DNA from: Gammaproteobacteria bacterium
Lineage (GTDB): Bacteria; Pseudomonadota; Gammaproteobacteria; Pseudomonadales; UBA5518
Direction of reading: 5' to 3'
Length of the DNA stretch: 64,000 bases
NCBI GenBank assembly: GCA_016705365.1
Contig: JADIYI010000008.1
Span: 248,001 to 312,000 of the forward strand
In this document: positions 16,301 through 23,004 of the stretch, in pieces
Numbering within the stretch: position 1 is the stretch's first letter
How the letters are laid out: every line of letters begins with the position of its first letter
The notes under the pieces: generated by a model
The model's input: only the letters and a program-made list of their open reading frames with translations
Databases searched by the model: none
What the model was told of the DNA's origin: nothing
Translations under genes and position numbers: made by a program

Positions 16301-19060
16301 CAACAGGACCAGGCTCAGCACTGCAAGCACTATCGGCCGGAGCACGGACCCTCCTGTCAGGCCCGCGTGCACCAGCCAGTTGCGCTGCGCGGGCTTGCGG
16401 AGGAGTTCGATCACGGCAGACAGCAGCGGCGGCACGCACACCACCGCGGCGACCACGAGAAGCCAGAACCACGCCGGCCCCGGACCGAACAACCATCCGC
16501 CTGCCAGCATGGCGAGCAGCGATAACGATACGAGACTGCGTCGGAGGTTGTCGAGAATCTTCCACCGCGACAGCCACGAGAGAGGATTGGGTTGACGCCT
16601 GGTCGTGGTGCCACCTGAGCCTGCCGCTCCAGGCACACTCGGCAGGAGCCACCCGGCAATCTGCCAGTCACCGCGTATCCACCGGTGACGCCGGCTGGCC
16701 TCGACGATGTAACTGCCGGGATGCTCCTCGATGAGGTCGACATCGCTCACCAGGGCCGAGCGCGCATACCCGCTTTCCAGCAGGTCGTGACTCAGAATGA
16801 GATCTTCCGGAAACCGACCATCCACGGCCTGGCGAAACGCATCAACGTCATAGATGCCCTTGCCGATGAACGAGCCCTCCCCGAAAGCATCCTGGTAGAC
16901 ATCCGAGACCTCGCGGGTATACGGATCGATACCCGAGTCACCGGCGAACAGCCGGGTGAATCGTGACTGGCGCGCGCTGCTGAAGCCGATCGAGGCGCGG
17001 GGCTGCAGGATTGCGTAGCCGTCGACAATGCGCCCTTTGGCGGCATCGAAGACCGGCCGGTTGAGCGGGTGCGCGAGGTTGCCGATCAGCGTGCGCGCGG
17101 CGTCACGCGGCAGTTGGGTGTCGGTATCGAGAGTTATCACGTAGCGGATGGAACCGAGAATGGAGACATCACCGATGATGTCCGAGAAGGCGGTTTGCGC
17201 ACCGCCCCTCAGGCGGGAGTTGAATTGTTCCAGCTTGCCACGCTTGCGCTCGTAACCCATCCAGACCCGCTCGACGGGATTCCACAGGCGCGGACGGTGA
17301 AACAGGTAGAAAATGCACGGGCGGTCCTCGCAATAAGTCGCGTTGAGCGCCTCGACTGCGGACCGTGCATGAGCAAGCAACGCCTCGTCGCCCGGTTGTG
17401 TCTGCTCGGGCGCGTCGCGAAAATCCGTCAGTAACGCAAAGTACAGGTTGGGATCGCGATTGCCGAGATAGCGGATCTCCAGGGCTTCGAGGAGATCATC
17501 GATATCCTGCAGCGTGCCCAGCAAGGTCGGTACGACCACCATGGTGCGGTGCCCATCCGGAATCCCCCTGGAAAAATCGAGACGCGGCAACGCACGCGGT
17601 GGCAGCAGCAGCGTGACGACCCGGTTGACCAGCGCGACCGCCAGCGCCGAGGTGCCGACAGCTCCAGTGAGCGCGAAGAACCAGGCCCGCCAGTCACCTG
17701 GCGTGAGGCCGCCGAACGAGAACAGCACGACGGCGGTCGCCAGCGCCGTGAGCAACAGGATGGGGCCGAGGTACAGAAACAACCGGATGTGCCGGCTCGC
17801 CAATTCGAACCGCGCTTTCCACGACAGACGGCAACTGACGGCACGCTCCAGTTCCTGCCGTCCGCGATCAATCAGGTAATACCCGACGTGCGCGCTGCGA
17901 TCGCCGGTTCCTCGCAGCTCAGCCGCCGACTGCGCGAGAACGATGGCCTCGCGTGCCACGCCGATTTCACTGCAAGCACAGCCTCGCGCCAGGTCCTCGA
18001 CCGCATGCCGGCAGCGGTCGCGAGTGGCGAAATCCTGGCGGGCGTGCATCGCCACCGGGTCCTCACGCAAGGTCTGTTCGACGACGCTCAGCGACTCGAC
18101 GTAATTGCGCCAGTCCATGTTGCCGATGAAACGCAGACTGCCGATGCTGTTCGCGATGGATATCTGGTTGGTCGCGGCCGTTCGACCGGCCACTTCCGAC
18201 AACTGGGCGGCGGTCACGCCCTGCTCCAGCAGCTTTTGCTCGACCCAGGTCTGGACGAACGCCATGGCGGCGCCCTGGGACTGGAGCCTGGCGTAGAACT
18301 CTTCCACGAACGGCGCGGTCAGCGGCACGTCGGCGTTGGCGAACGCGGCCAGCAACTGGATCAGTTGCTTGGGTTCGCGCTCGGCGGCCTCGAGCATGCG
18401 GTCCGCCCAGAGGATCGCCGCATCGCGTTCCTCGCGACGACGGGCTATGCGTACCGCGACGCGACGAAGATTCTCGAACAGCGCCAGCTGCAGCATGATC
18501 GGAAATGCCCACAACTCGCCCAGGAGCAGGGGATGGGCAGTCTGGTAGGCAGCGATGAATTGGGCGCAGTTGTCGCTACCGACACGTCCATCCGTGTGCG
18601 AGATCAACTCCAGCGCGAGATCGTAAATGCGCGGGAAACCCGCCGCCATGCCATCGGCGAGCCGCGGCAATTGACGGCTATAGCCGCGTGGCAGATGCCG
18701 CCGCGCCATTCCGATCTGTTGCTCGATCAGGTAGAAATTGTCGAGCAACCAGGCCTCGGCCGGTACCGGCCGTTGTCCCGGCGTCGCCGTCGCTGTGACA
18801 ATATCGTACGCTGCCAACAGGACCTGTTCATTGTCATCCAGCCGCGGCAACAACCTGTCGGGGCCCGGACCCGGATCAATCCGGTGCTGGCCCGCCAGCG
18901 TCACGGCGTGACGCTTCAACTGCTCGATGCTGAGCAGCTCCGAACGCAGCAGTTCGGTGTCGTGGTCGCGCATCCGCGTACTGCGCGCGCGTGAAAAAAA
19001 ACTGAAGACTCTGGAGACGATGACCCTGTCCTTGCCCTGGAGCGGGCTGGAAAGCAGCAC
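10334..19060 (-). CDS. Cyclic beta-1,2-glucan synthase-like (NdvB/Cgs family)
   Basis: A 2,908-aa inner-membrane enzyme. Order (approximate residues): cytoplasmic N-terminal region 1-420; two membrane helices 425-490; GT84 glycosyltransferase 505-810 with TLDTDTQLPRDAA (DxD) near 645 and RRHRWIRGDWQ near 790; further helices 840-1080; a glycoamylase-like domain about 1300-1570 (HHQGMSLLAFAHV); then GH94-type carbohydrate-binding and phosphorylase domains to the end, with GCGDWNDGMN near 2640. Length and order match NdvB/Cgs, which makes cyclic beta-1,2-glucan from UDP-glucose on a protein-linked intermediate; the GH94 part sets ring size. The start is uncertain: GTG at 19060 or ATG at 18973. 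No NdvA-type exporter is adjacent. The SDR and crotonase genes follow on the same strand after 159 bp. Confidence 0.92.
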   Translation of the reverse strand: MLLSSPLQGKDRVIVSRVFSFFSRARSTRMRDHDTELLRSELLSIEQLKRHAVTLAGQHRIDPGPGPDRLLPRLDDNEQVLLAAYDIVTATATPGQRPVPAEAWLLDNFYLIEQQIGMARRHLPRGYSRQLPRLADGMAAGFPRIYDLALELISHTDGRVGSDNCAQFIAAYQTAHPLLLGELWAFPIMLQLALFENLRRVAVRIARRREERDAAILWADRMLEAAEREPKQLIQLLAAFANADVPLTAPFVEEFYARLQSQGAAMAFVQTWVEQKLLEQGVTAAQLSEVAGRTAATNQISIANSIGSLRFIGNMDWRNYVESLSVVEQTLREDPVAMHARQDFATRDRCRHAVEDLARGCACSEIGVAREAIVLAQSAAELRGTGDRSAHVGYYLIDRGRQELERAVSCRLSWKARFELASRHIRLFLYLGPILLLTALATAVVLFSFGGLTPGDWRAWFFALTGAVGTSALAVALVNRVVTLLLPPRALPRLDFSRGIPDGHRTMVVVPTLLGTLQDIDDLLEALEIRYLGNRDPNLYFALLTDFRDAPEQTQPGDEALLAHARSAVEALNATYCEDRPCIFYLFHRPRLWNPVERVWMGYERKRGKLEQFNSRLRGGAQTAFSDIIGDVSILGSIRYVITLDTDTQLPRDAARTLIGNLAHPLNRPVFDAAKGRIVDGYAILQPRASIGFSSARQSRFTRLFAGDSGIDPYTREVSDVYQDAFGEGSFIGKGIYDVDAFRQAVDGRFPEDLILSHDLLESGYARSALVSDVDLIEEHPGSYIVEASRRHRWIRGDWQIAGWLLPSVPGAAGSGGTTTRRQPNPLSWLSRWKILDNLRRSLVSLSLLAMLAGGWLFGPGPAWFWLLVVAAVVCVPPLLSAVIELLRKPAQRNWLVHAGLTGGSVLRPIVLAVLSLVLLPYDALICTDAILRSGVRMLFTQRGLLLWQLPSYARRNERRTLAGFFAEMWAGPAVAAALGLALVWRANAAGSAESLVLGAPLLLLWLASPVAGWWISRPLVTPDPELSVKQQAFLRSAARRTWRYFADFVGPTDNWLPPDNYQEYPAPAIASRTSPTNMGMSLLADLAAHDFGYIPAGEFLRRAANTLATMDKLERHRGHFYNWYDTRTLQPLHPRYVSSVDSGNLAGSLLTLQAGLAELKDQPVLSANAFQGLQDTLQVLSEHVPGLPAPELAGKIRALQDTLRPFTPPQTVAGVPSLAAATSVLDAIHDAGKGLIAWLPADIDIDGELYYWAQAFDGQCRALRDELGFLVHDPERFVGIPTLAELSTPPVGTQAQAASGAALAHYPGAVERIGAIEELINRCSALAEMDCEFLYDGASGLLSIGYDVDERRRDPACYDLLASEARLASFLLIAQGQLPQKHWFALGRLLTSHGGELSLISWSGSMFEYLMPLLLMPGYENTLLDQSCRAAVSRQIEYGRQRAVPWGISESCYNATDVQHVYQYRAFGVPGLGFKRGLGDDLVIAPYASALALMVMPREACRNLQTLAEQGFLGACGFYEAIDYTPTRVPRGKNHAVVRAFMAHHQGMSLLAFAHVLLQQPMQRRFMSDPLVRATELLLQERVPKKGATLHPHAAEVSAAAHPAAAEIGAIMRVFTDVNTAIPQVHLLSNGRYHVMATHAGGSYSRWHELAVTRWREDATRDCWGTFIYLRDRDSGHYWSTAYQPTMRRADHYEAIFVQARAEYRRRDQAIEAHTEISVSPEDDVEIRRVTLVNHSSRTRRIEVTSYAEVVLAPLNADLAHRSFSNLFVQTEILQERHAILCTRRPRTPGERTPWMFHLFAAPGAVVDEPTYETDRARFIGRGRTAANPEVLDDDGPEALSNTAGAVLDPIVAIRRTLSLAPDEAVTVQIISGVAETREAALALIDKYCDRHFVERAFEMAWFQSQEVLRHLSATEADAQVYGQLASSMIYGNDLRRAAPGIIARNQRGQSGLWRFAISGDLPIMLLHIGDLDRIGVVRQALQAHAYWRRKGLTTDLVIVNEDFSGYRALLHDQIMGLINTGPEAQLLDKPGGVFVRRAEELSEDERVLLQTVARIVFSDTVKTLAELLDRRRQGARLSDRLEPPQEALAEPVYQLPARERIFSNGLGGFTPDGREYVITLEPGQDTPAPWVNVIASPLIGTVVSESGGAYTWAGNAHEFRLTTWHNDPLSDTSGEAFYIRDEDSGAFWSPTPLPARGRSGYVCRHGFGYSAFEHYEAGIDSELFTYVAMDAPVKFVVIKLRNASKRTRSLSLTGYWELVLGEWRHTNLMHVVTETDPHSGALFARNAYGRECANRVVFAHVNEPDRSVSGNRTEFIGRNGSLASPAAMRSKRLSGRTGAGFDPCAAIQARIDLAAGQAREIVFVFGAGADAEEARHFVARFGGRVGSRQALEAVWEHWNRALGAVNVTTPDPALDMLANGWLVYQTLSSRVWGRSGYYQSGGAYGFRDQLQDTMALIHTMPWLAREQLIRCAERQFLQGDVQHWWHPPNGQGVRTHFSDDYLWLPYAACHYVRATGDIGVLDETIHFLEGRELNPHEESYYDQPQRSPEAASLYEHCVRAIRRGLRFGAHDLPLMGCGDWNDGMNLVGRDGRGESVWLAWFLYENLVSFAGLAREREDQDVAELYSGEAARLRANIETHAWDGAWYRRAWFDDGTPLGSSVNDECQIDSISQSWAVISGGGDPVRAGQAMAAVDDRLVRRDAQLIKLLDPPFDRSEMQPGYIRGYVPGVRENGGQYTHAAIWATMAFAMRGDRERAWELVGMLNPVNHGSTPDAIECYKVEPYVMSADVYARSPHAGRGGWTWYTGAAGWMYRLIVETLLGLQLEVDYLRIAPCIPAHWDTYTIRYRYRETYYQITVRCDGTTPARVIRLVLDGTEINGAGVEGPGRGRFRLVDDRRAHQVEVELG

Positions 19061-19346
19061 TCACCTGAACGGCGGTGCCCTGCAAACACTTCTCACCGAC
19101 CCCGAAGTTAGCGGGGGTCTGCCAGTATGCCCCAGGATGCCTCGCAAGGCTCGTCCTGTTGCTGGTATTACAGCCCGCGACTGCCCAGGCGACACGCCGC
19201 GTCATTCAGCCCGGCATTCTCGATCGCTACATCGGAAGGTTTGGCAGTGGCCATTGTTGGTCTATCCGCTAATGTCAGCGAATGTACCGACAGAGCGCCA
19301 CCGATGTCCGGAAATGGCGCGGGACATTATGGGGAGGGTCATGGAG
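19061..19346. other. Gap upstream of the glucan synthase, no gene seen
   Basis: I see no credible coding region here on either strand. It must hold the glucan synthase promoter and leader, but no clear -35/-10 pair could be picked by eye. Repeat copy 1 and the tRNA terminator lie further upstream. Confidence 0.5.
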
Positions 19347-19446
19347 GTGATGGGAATGACTCGCGACATCCCTGTCGCTCGCCCTGGCGGGCGCCTGCGC
19401 TTCGCTCCGCCGTCCAAATCGGCAGTCCTGCCGATTTGTCGAACCC
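19347..19446. repeat. Structured repeat, copy 1 (about 100 bp)
   Basis: This copy is nearly identical to the stretch at 19617-19717, differing by a few substitutions and one single-base indel. It begins with GTGATGGGAATGACTCGCGA, contains the near-perfect palindrome AAATCGGCAG-TC-CTGCCGATTT, and has GC-rich internal hairpins (CGCCC ... GGGCG). It ends with TTGTCGAACCC. Both ends resemble the tRNA T arm (GTGATGGGAAT and TCGAACCC in this orientation). It lies between the tRNA terminator and the glucan synthase. Confidence 0.9.
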
Positions 19447-19474
19447 GTTGTGGGCACTCATCCTATCGCACACC

Positions 19475-19515
19475 CCAAACAAAGAAGGCCACTACAAGTG
19501 GCCTTCTTTGTTTGG
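19475..19515 (-). terminator. Terminator after tRNA-Gly, perfect 19-bp stem
   Basis: A perfect 19-bp inverted repeat (19475-19493 and 19497-19515, 3-nt loop). On the reverse strand the core AAGGCCACT/AGTGGCCTT is followed by CTTTGTTTGG, as in an intrinsic terminator; the arms are A/T-rich, so it could work in both directions. Its upstream arm includes the encoded CCA of the tRNA. Confidence 0.8.
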
Positions 19516-19586
19516 AGCGGGTGATGGGAATCGAACCCACGCTAGCAGCTTGGGAAGCTGCAGTTCTACCATTGAACTACACCCGC
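19513..19586 (-). tRNA. tRNA-Gly (anticodon CCC)
   Basis: A complete 74-nt tRNA with the 3' CCA encoded. The acceptor GCGGGTG/CACCCGC pairs perfectly, the D arm has GTTCAATGG, the anticodon stem CAGCT/AGCTG closes the loop TTCCCAA (anticodon CCC), and the T arm is GTGGGTTCGATTCCCAT. It is very close to E. coli tRNA-Gly(CCC). It sits between a broken copy of itself upstream and a terminator downstream. The best promoter lies before the broken copy. Confidence 0.97.
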
Positions 19587-19616
19587 GTTTTACCTTATCA
19601 AAGATTCCCATCACTC

Positions 19617-19717
19617 GTGATGGGAATGACTCGCGACATCCGTGTCGCTCGCCCCTCCGGGGCGCCTACGCTTCGCTTCGGCGTCCAAATCGGCAGTCCT
19701 GCCGATTTGTCGAGCCC
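19617..19717. repeat. Structured repeat, copy 2, inserted in a tRNA-Gly copy
   Basis: This is the second copy of the repeat at 19347-19446, with the same internal palindrome AAATCGGCAG-TC-CTGCCGATTT and hairpins. One end joins the broken tRNA exactly in its T arm (TCGAGCCCCACGC); the other end (GTGATGGGAAT) equals the 3' T-arm/acceptor sequence of the intact tRNA and also forms a small palindrome with GATTCCCATCAC at 19604-19615. Confidence 0.9.
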
Positions 19718-19766
19718 CACGCTAGCAGCTTGGGAAGCTGCAGTTCTGCCATTGAACTACACCCGC
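19711..19766 (-). pseudogene. Broken tRNA-Gly(CCC) copy
   Basis: From the 5' end at 19766 this copies the intact tRNA-Gly through the acceptor 5' strand, D arm, anticodon arm and variable region with a single change (GGT to GGC in the D arm). In the T arm it breaks off (GTGGGGCTCGA) into the repeat. The 3' T-stem and acceptor strand are missing, so it cannot fold as a tRNA. Confidence 0.88.
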
Positions 19767-19812
19767 AGGATTTTCTGGTGCTGATGCATTCAGCCTGATC
19801 AGTACCGGAGCG

Positions 19813-19842
19813 ATTCTACCCAGCCATGAAGCAGGATTTCAA
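19813..19842 (-). promoter_or_regulatory. Promoter of the tRNA-Gly unit
   Basis: On the reverse strand TTGAAA (19842-19837) and TAGAAT (19818-19813) are separated by 18 bp, matching consensus at 5/6 each. The start point would be about 40 bp before the broken tRNA copy, so the transcript would carry broken tRNA, repeat, intact tRNA-Gly and terminator in that order. The other part of 19767-19980 shows no gene. Confidence 0.6.
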
Positions 19843-19980
19843 TCGCCCACGATCCAGGCGGACAATTGCGGCACATTTCCGAACAGCAGATTTCCCGTGC
19901 TTTTATGGCAGCGCGGCCTCGCGCCGACGCGTTGCCCAGGGATCGGGCCGGTTGTTCGAGCGCGGTTCGTGCTTCACCGA

Positions 19981-20742
19981 TCAGCGTAGCTTCATCGTCC
20001 CGCCATCGGCCATGACTGTCTGGCCGGTCATGTACCGCGAGTCATCGGAGCACAGGAACGCGACGATCGGAGCGACATCCGTCTCGGGATCACCGAACCG
20101 GCCGAGCGGGACCCTCGCCGCGGATTCCGCAAACATCTCCGGGTAGCTCTGCTTCCAGCGGGCGACACCCTCGGTCATCGCTATCGGGCAGATCACGTTG
20201 ACCCTGATCCCCTCAAGTGCCCACTCGTTCGCGACAACTCGGCTGAGGCCACGGATGGCCTCCTTCGCCGCCGCGTAGGAAGCCTGGGTCGGCTGGCCTT
20301 CGATTCCGGCTCCAGAGCCAAAGTTGACCACCGCCCCCCGCGACTTCTTCAACTCCGCGTAGGCCGCCAGCATGAAGTTCCGGGTGGCAAACAAACCGGT
20401 GTTGAATGAGAGCTCCCACATCTGCGGGGTATGCTCCAGAAACGTTCCCTGGCTGGAGGCGTGCGCGTTGTTGACCAGGGCATCGAGCTTGCCGAAGCGC
20501 CCGACGGCCCGCTCGACCGCCGCCTGCGCAACCGCGGGATTCGCAACGTCGCCAGTCATGAACGCCACGCTCTCACCCAGCTCGGAGGCGAGCGCCTCGC
20601 CGGCCTGCGTATCGAGGTCGACCGCTACAACTTTCGCGCCACGCTTGACGAACGCTCGCGTGACCGCACCACCGATCCCGGATGCGCCACCTGTGACGAT
20701 GACCACCTTTCCCTCGAGGTTGCGGACCGGTTGTGTGCTCAT
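19981..20742 (-). CDS. Short-chain dehydrogenase/reductase
   Basis: A 253-aa classical SDR with TGGASGIGG (cofactor site), NNAHA, the catalytic serine in GSGAG and YAAAK (Tyr and Lys), plus the C-terminal MADGG. The aspartate after beta-2 (AVDLD) points to NAD(H) preference. The ATG at 20742 is set by AGGAGA 5 nt upstream; the longer frame is not supported. It lies after the TMADH-like gene on the same strand with a 140-bp gap, so it may belong to the same catabolic unit under the TetR regulator. Substrate unknown. Confidence 0.9.
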   Translation of the reverse strand: MSTQPVRNLEGKVVIVTGGASGIGGAVTRAFVKRGAKVVAVDLDTQAGEALASELGESVAFMTGDVANPAVAQAAVERAVGRFGKLDALVNNAHASSQGTFLEHTPQMWELSFNTGLFATRNFMLAAYAELKKSRGAVVNFGSGAGIEGQPTQASYAAAKEAIRGLSRVVANEWALEGIRVNVICPIAMTEGVARWKQSYPEMFAESAARVPLGRFGDPETDVAPIVAFLCSDDSRYMTGQTVMADGGTMKLR

Positions 20743-20882
20743 GGGGTCTCCTTTTCGGCGGGTTGCAGTCGATATGCTATTACGAGGCAGGCGTGACCCA
20801 GCGCGCTTCCTGGCTGCGTTGGCGCGGTATCCATCGCCGCGATAGGCGCCGAATTTTATCCTGAGCACCGCGAAGCGGGCTT

Positions 20883-22976
20883 TCAGTGGCGCTCGGTGTA
20901 GGCCGGCGACGGGGCATCGGCGGTGATCGGCAGATCGCGCAGATAGAGCTCCGGGCTGGCATCGAGAGCGCGCGCGTACTCGTGACCGGAATACACCGCG
21001 TGCACCAGCGCACCGGCCGCGTGCGCGTCACCGATTCGATCCACCGATTTGATCCCCGCGCCAGCCCAGTCAGCGCTGCGCTCGCGCATCGCGTGGTACA
21101 GCGCATCATTCGGCAGGCGCAGGCCGACGATCACCACCGAGCGTACTGCGAGCGGGGTTTCATGGCGGGTGAAGATATTCTGCAGCAGTGCGGTAGTGCC
21201 ATCGAAACCCGCCAGCAGACTCATGGTATCGACCGTCACGCCACGGCGGTGCAATGCCTGGTGCACGTAGGGCAACTCGTTGGTCATGATGGTCCACGCC
21301 GAGGCATGCCCGGCGGGCGTCGCGTAGCGAACCTCGCGGCCATTGGCCGCGAGATGCTCGGCGACCAGGCCGCCGAGATAGTAGTTGTCGAAGTCATAGA
21401 CCAGCACGGGGCCTTGCGGGACCACGCCTGCCGCGAGATCGTCGGGCGTGAATACCTGCGGCCCCTCGAGCGTGCCGACCGGTATTTCCAGCGAGGAATA
21501 GAGCGAGCGGGTCCAGCGTGCACCGGTGGCGATCGCCACGCGTGAGGCGCCGAGTTCGAGGATGTCATCGACCCCGAGATCGCTCTCGGCGTAGAGATTC
21601 ACGTTCGCCATGCGCTGCAGGGCGTAGAGACGATAATCGCGCACCCGCCCCCAGGCACCGAGACCCGGCAGGGTGGTCTCGAAACGCAGGCGGCCCCCGA
21701 AGGCGCTGTGCTTTTCCGCCACCGTGACCTGGTAGCCGCGGCGCGCGGCGATCAATGCCGCCTCGAGTCCTGCCGGCCCGCCACCGACCACCAGGATCCG
21801 GTCATTGCTCGCCGCCGGTGCGAACCGTTCCGGATGCCAGCCGCGCCGCCATTCCTCGCCGGCCGTGGCGTTCTGGGTGCAACGCACCGGCACCCCGTCG
21901 TGCCAGCTCGATATGCAGATATTGCAGCCGATGCACTCGCGGATCTCGTCCTCGCGCCCGCTGCGGATCTTCGCCGGCAGGAAGGGGTCGGCAATCGAGG
22001 CCCGCGCACCGCCGATCAGGTCGAGAATGCCGCGGCGGATCTGCGACACCATGGTATCGGGCGAGGTGAAGCGCCCCACACCCACGACGGGCTTGGTGGT
22101 CAGTTTGCGCACGAACTCGATGACCGGTTCGTGCGCGCCTTCGGGACGAAAACGCGAAGCGCCGCAATCGGTGGGGCTGGAATCCATTTTCACATCCCAC
22201 AGATCGGGCACGTCGCTGAGCAGCGTGACCACCTCGTGGGCCTGCGAGGCATGGTTGTCGCTGGCTTTCGCGCGCAATTCCTCGAGCGAAATGCGCAACG
22301 CCACCGCACAGGTATCCCCCACCGCATCCCGCGTCGCCTCGAGCATTTCGCGTACGAAGCGCACCCGGTTGGCAACGCTGCCACCATAGGCATCGGTGCG
22401 CTGGTTGTATTCGGGCAGCAGGAATTCATAGCCGAGATAGCCCATGCCGGCATAGACATAGACGATGTCGAAACCGGCTTGGCGCGCGCGTTTTGCCGCC
22501 GCGACCTGCCAGCGGATCACATCACGGATATCGCCCGCATCCATGATGCGCGGACGCAGGTTGCCCATGAATCCCACGTGGGTCGCGGCCCACGGAATAC
22601 CCGAGGGCGAATAGGGCGCGATGCGCGAACTGCGGTTCATTACCGACGCGCCGCCATGCCAGAGTTCGATCGCGGCGAGTGCGCCGTGTGCGTGTACCGC
22701 CTCGGTCATCAGCGCGTGCGAACGCACATCGTTCTCGTCCCACAGGCGCGCGAACGGCAGCGGGCTGTCATCCGAGGAGGGATGAATCGAGGCAGCCCCC
22801 GTGGTGACCACGCCCCAGCCGCCCTCGGCCTTGGTGGCGCGAAACGCGGCGCGCACCCGCGGGTTGGCCTCGGTCATGCCACTCGCGTGGGGTACCTGGT
22901 AGAAGCGGTTGGGCGCGGTTACCGGTCCGATTTTCACCGGCTCGAAAAGTATCGAGTAGTTCGGGTTGCAGTCCAT
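20883..22976 (-). CDS. TMADH-like FMN/4Fe-4S oxidoreductase, altered active site
   Basis: A 697-aa protein built like trimethylamine dehydrogenase and 2,4-dienoyl-CoA reductase. An OYE-type TIM barrel (1-340) is followed by a 4Fe-4S cluster (CIGCNICISSW ... C, about 345-365) and a Rossmann ADP/FAD-like part (GGGPAGLEAA). Over the barrel it tracks TMADH closely (FEPVKIGPVTAPNRFYQVPH). But the Cys30 that binds FMN covalently in TMADH is Ala31 here, Tyr60 of the aromatic bowl is Ala61, and Trp264 is not aromatic; only the third Trp (CISSW) is kept. So it is probably not an amine dehydrogenase of the classical kind. The ATG at 22976 gives the family start. Just downstream of the TetR gene (28 bp). 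Confidence 0.88.
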   Translation of the reverse strand: MDCNPNYSILFEPVKIGPVTAPNRFYQVPHASGMTEANPRVRAAFRATKAEGGWGVVTTGAASIHPSSDDSPLPFARLWDENDVRSHALMTEAVHAHGALAAIELWHGGASVMNRSSRIAPYSPSGIPWAATHVGFMGNLRPRIMDAGDIRDVIRWQVAAAKRARQAGFDIVYVYAGMGYLGYEFLLPEYNQRTDAYGGSVANRVRFVREMLEATRDAVGDTCAVALRISLEELRAKASDNHASQAHEVVTLLSDVPDLWDVKMDSSPTDCGASRFRPEGAHEPVIEFVRKLTTKPVVGVGRFTSPDTMVSQIRRGILDLIGGARASIADPFLPAKIRSGREDEIRECIGCNICISSWHDGVPVRCTQNATAGEEWRRGWHPERFAPAASNDRILVVGGGPAGLEAALIAARRGYQVTVAEKHSAFGGRLRFETTLPGLGAWGRVRDYRLYALQRMANVNLYAESDLGVDDILELGASRVAIATGARWTRSLYSSLEIPVGTLEGPQVFTPDDLAAGVVPQGPVLVYDFDNYYLGGLVAEHLAANGREVRYATPAGHASAWTIMTNELPYVHQALHRRGVTVDTMSLLAGFDGTTALLQNIFTRHETPLAVRSVVIVGLRLPNDALYHAMRERSADWAGAGIKSVDRIGDAHAAGALVHAVYSGHEYARALDASPELYLRDLPITADAPSPAYTERH

Positions 22977-23004
22977 GGCGCGCAATTTCCCCTGCCGAGC
23001 TTTT

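Noticed and set aside
19127..19798. A 223-codon frame running through the repeats and tRNA-Gly
   Set aside because: It translates the tRNA and repeat on the wrong strand; a well-known type of false gene.
20883..22976. True trimethylamine dehydrogenase
   Set aside because: Loss of the flavin-binding cysteine and two of three aromatic bowl residues argues against that activity.
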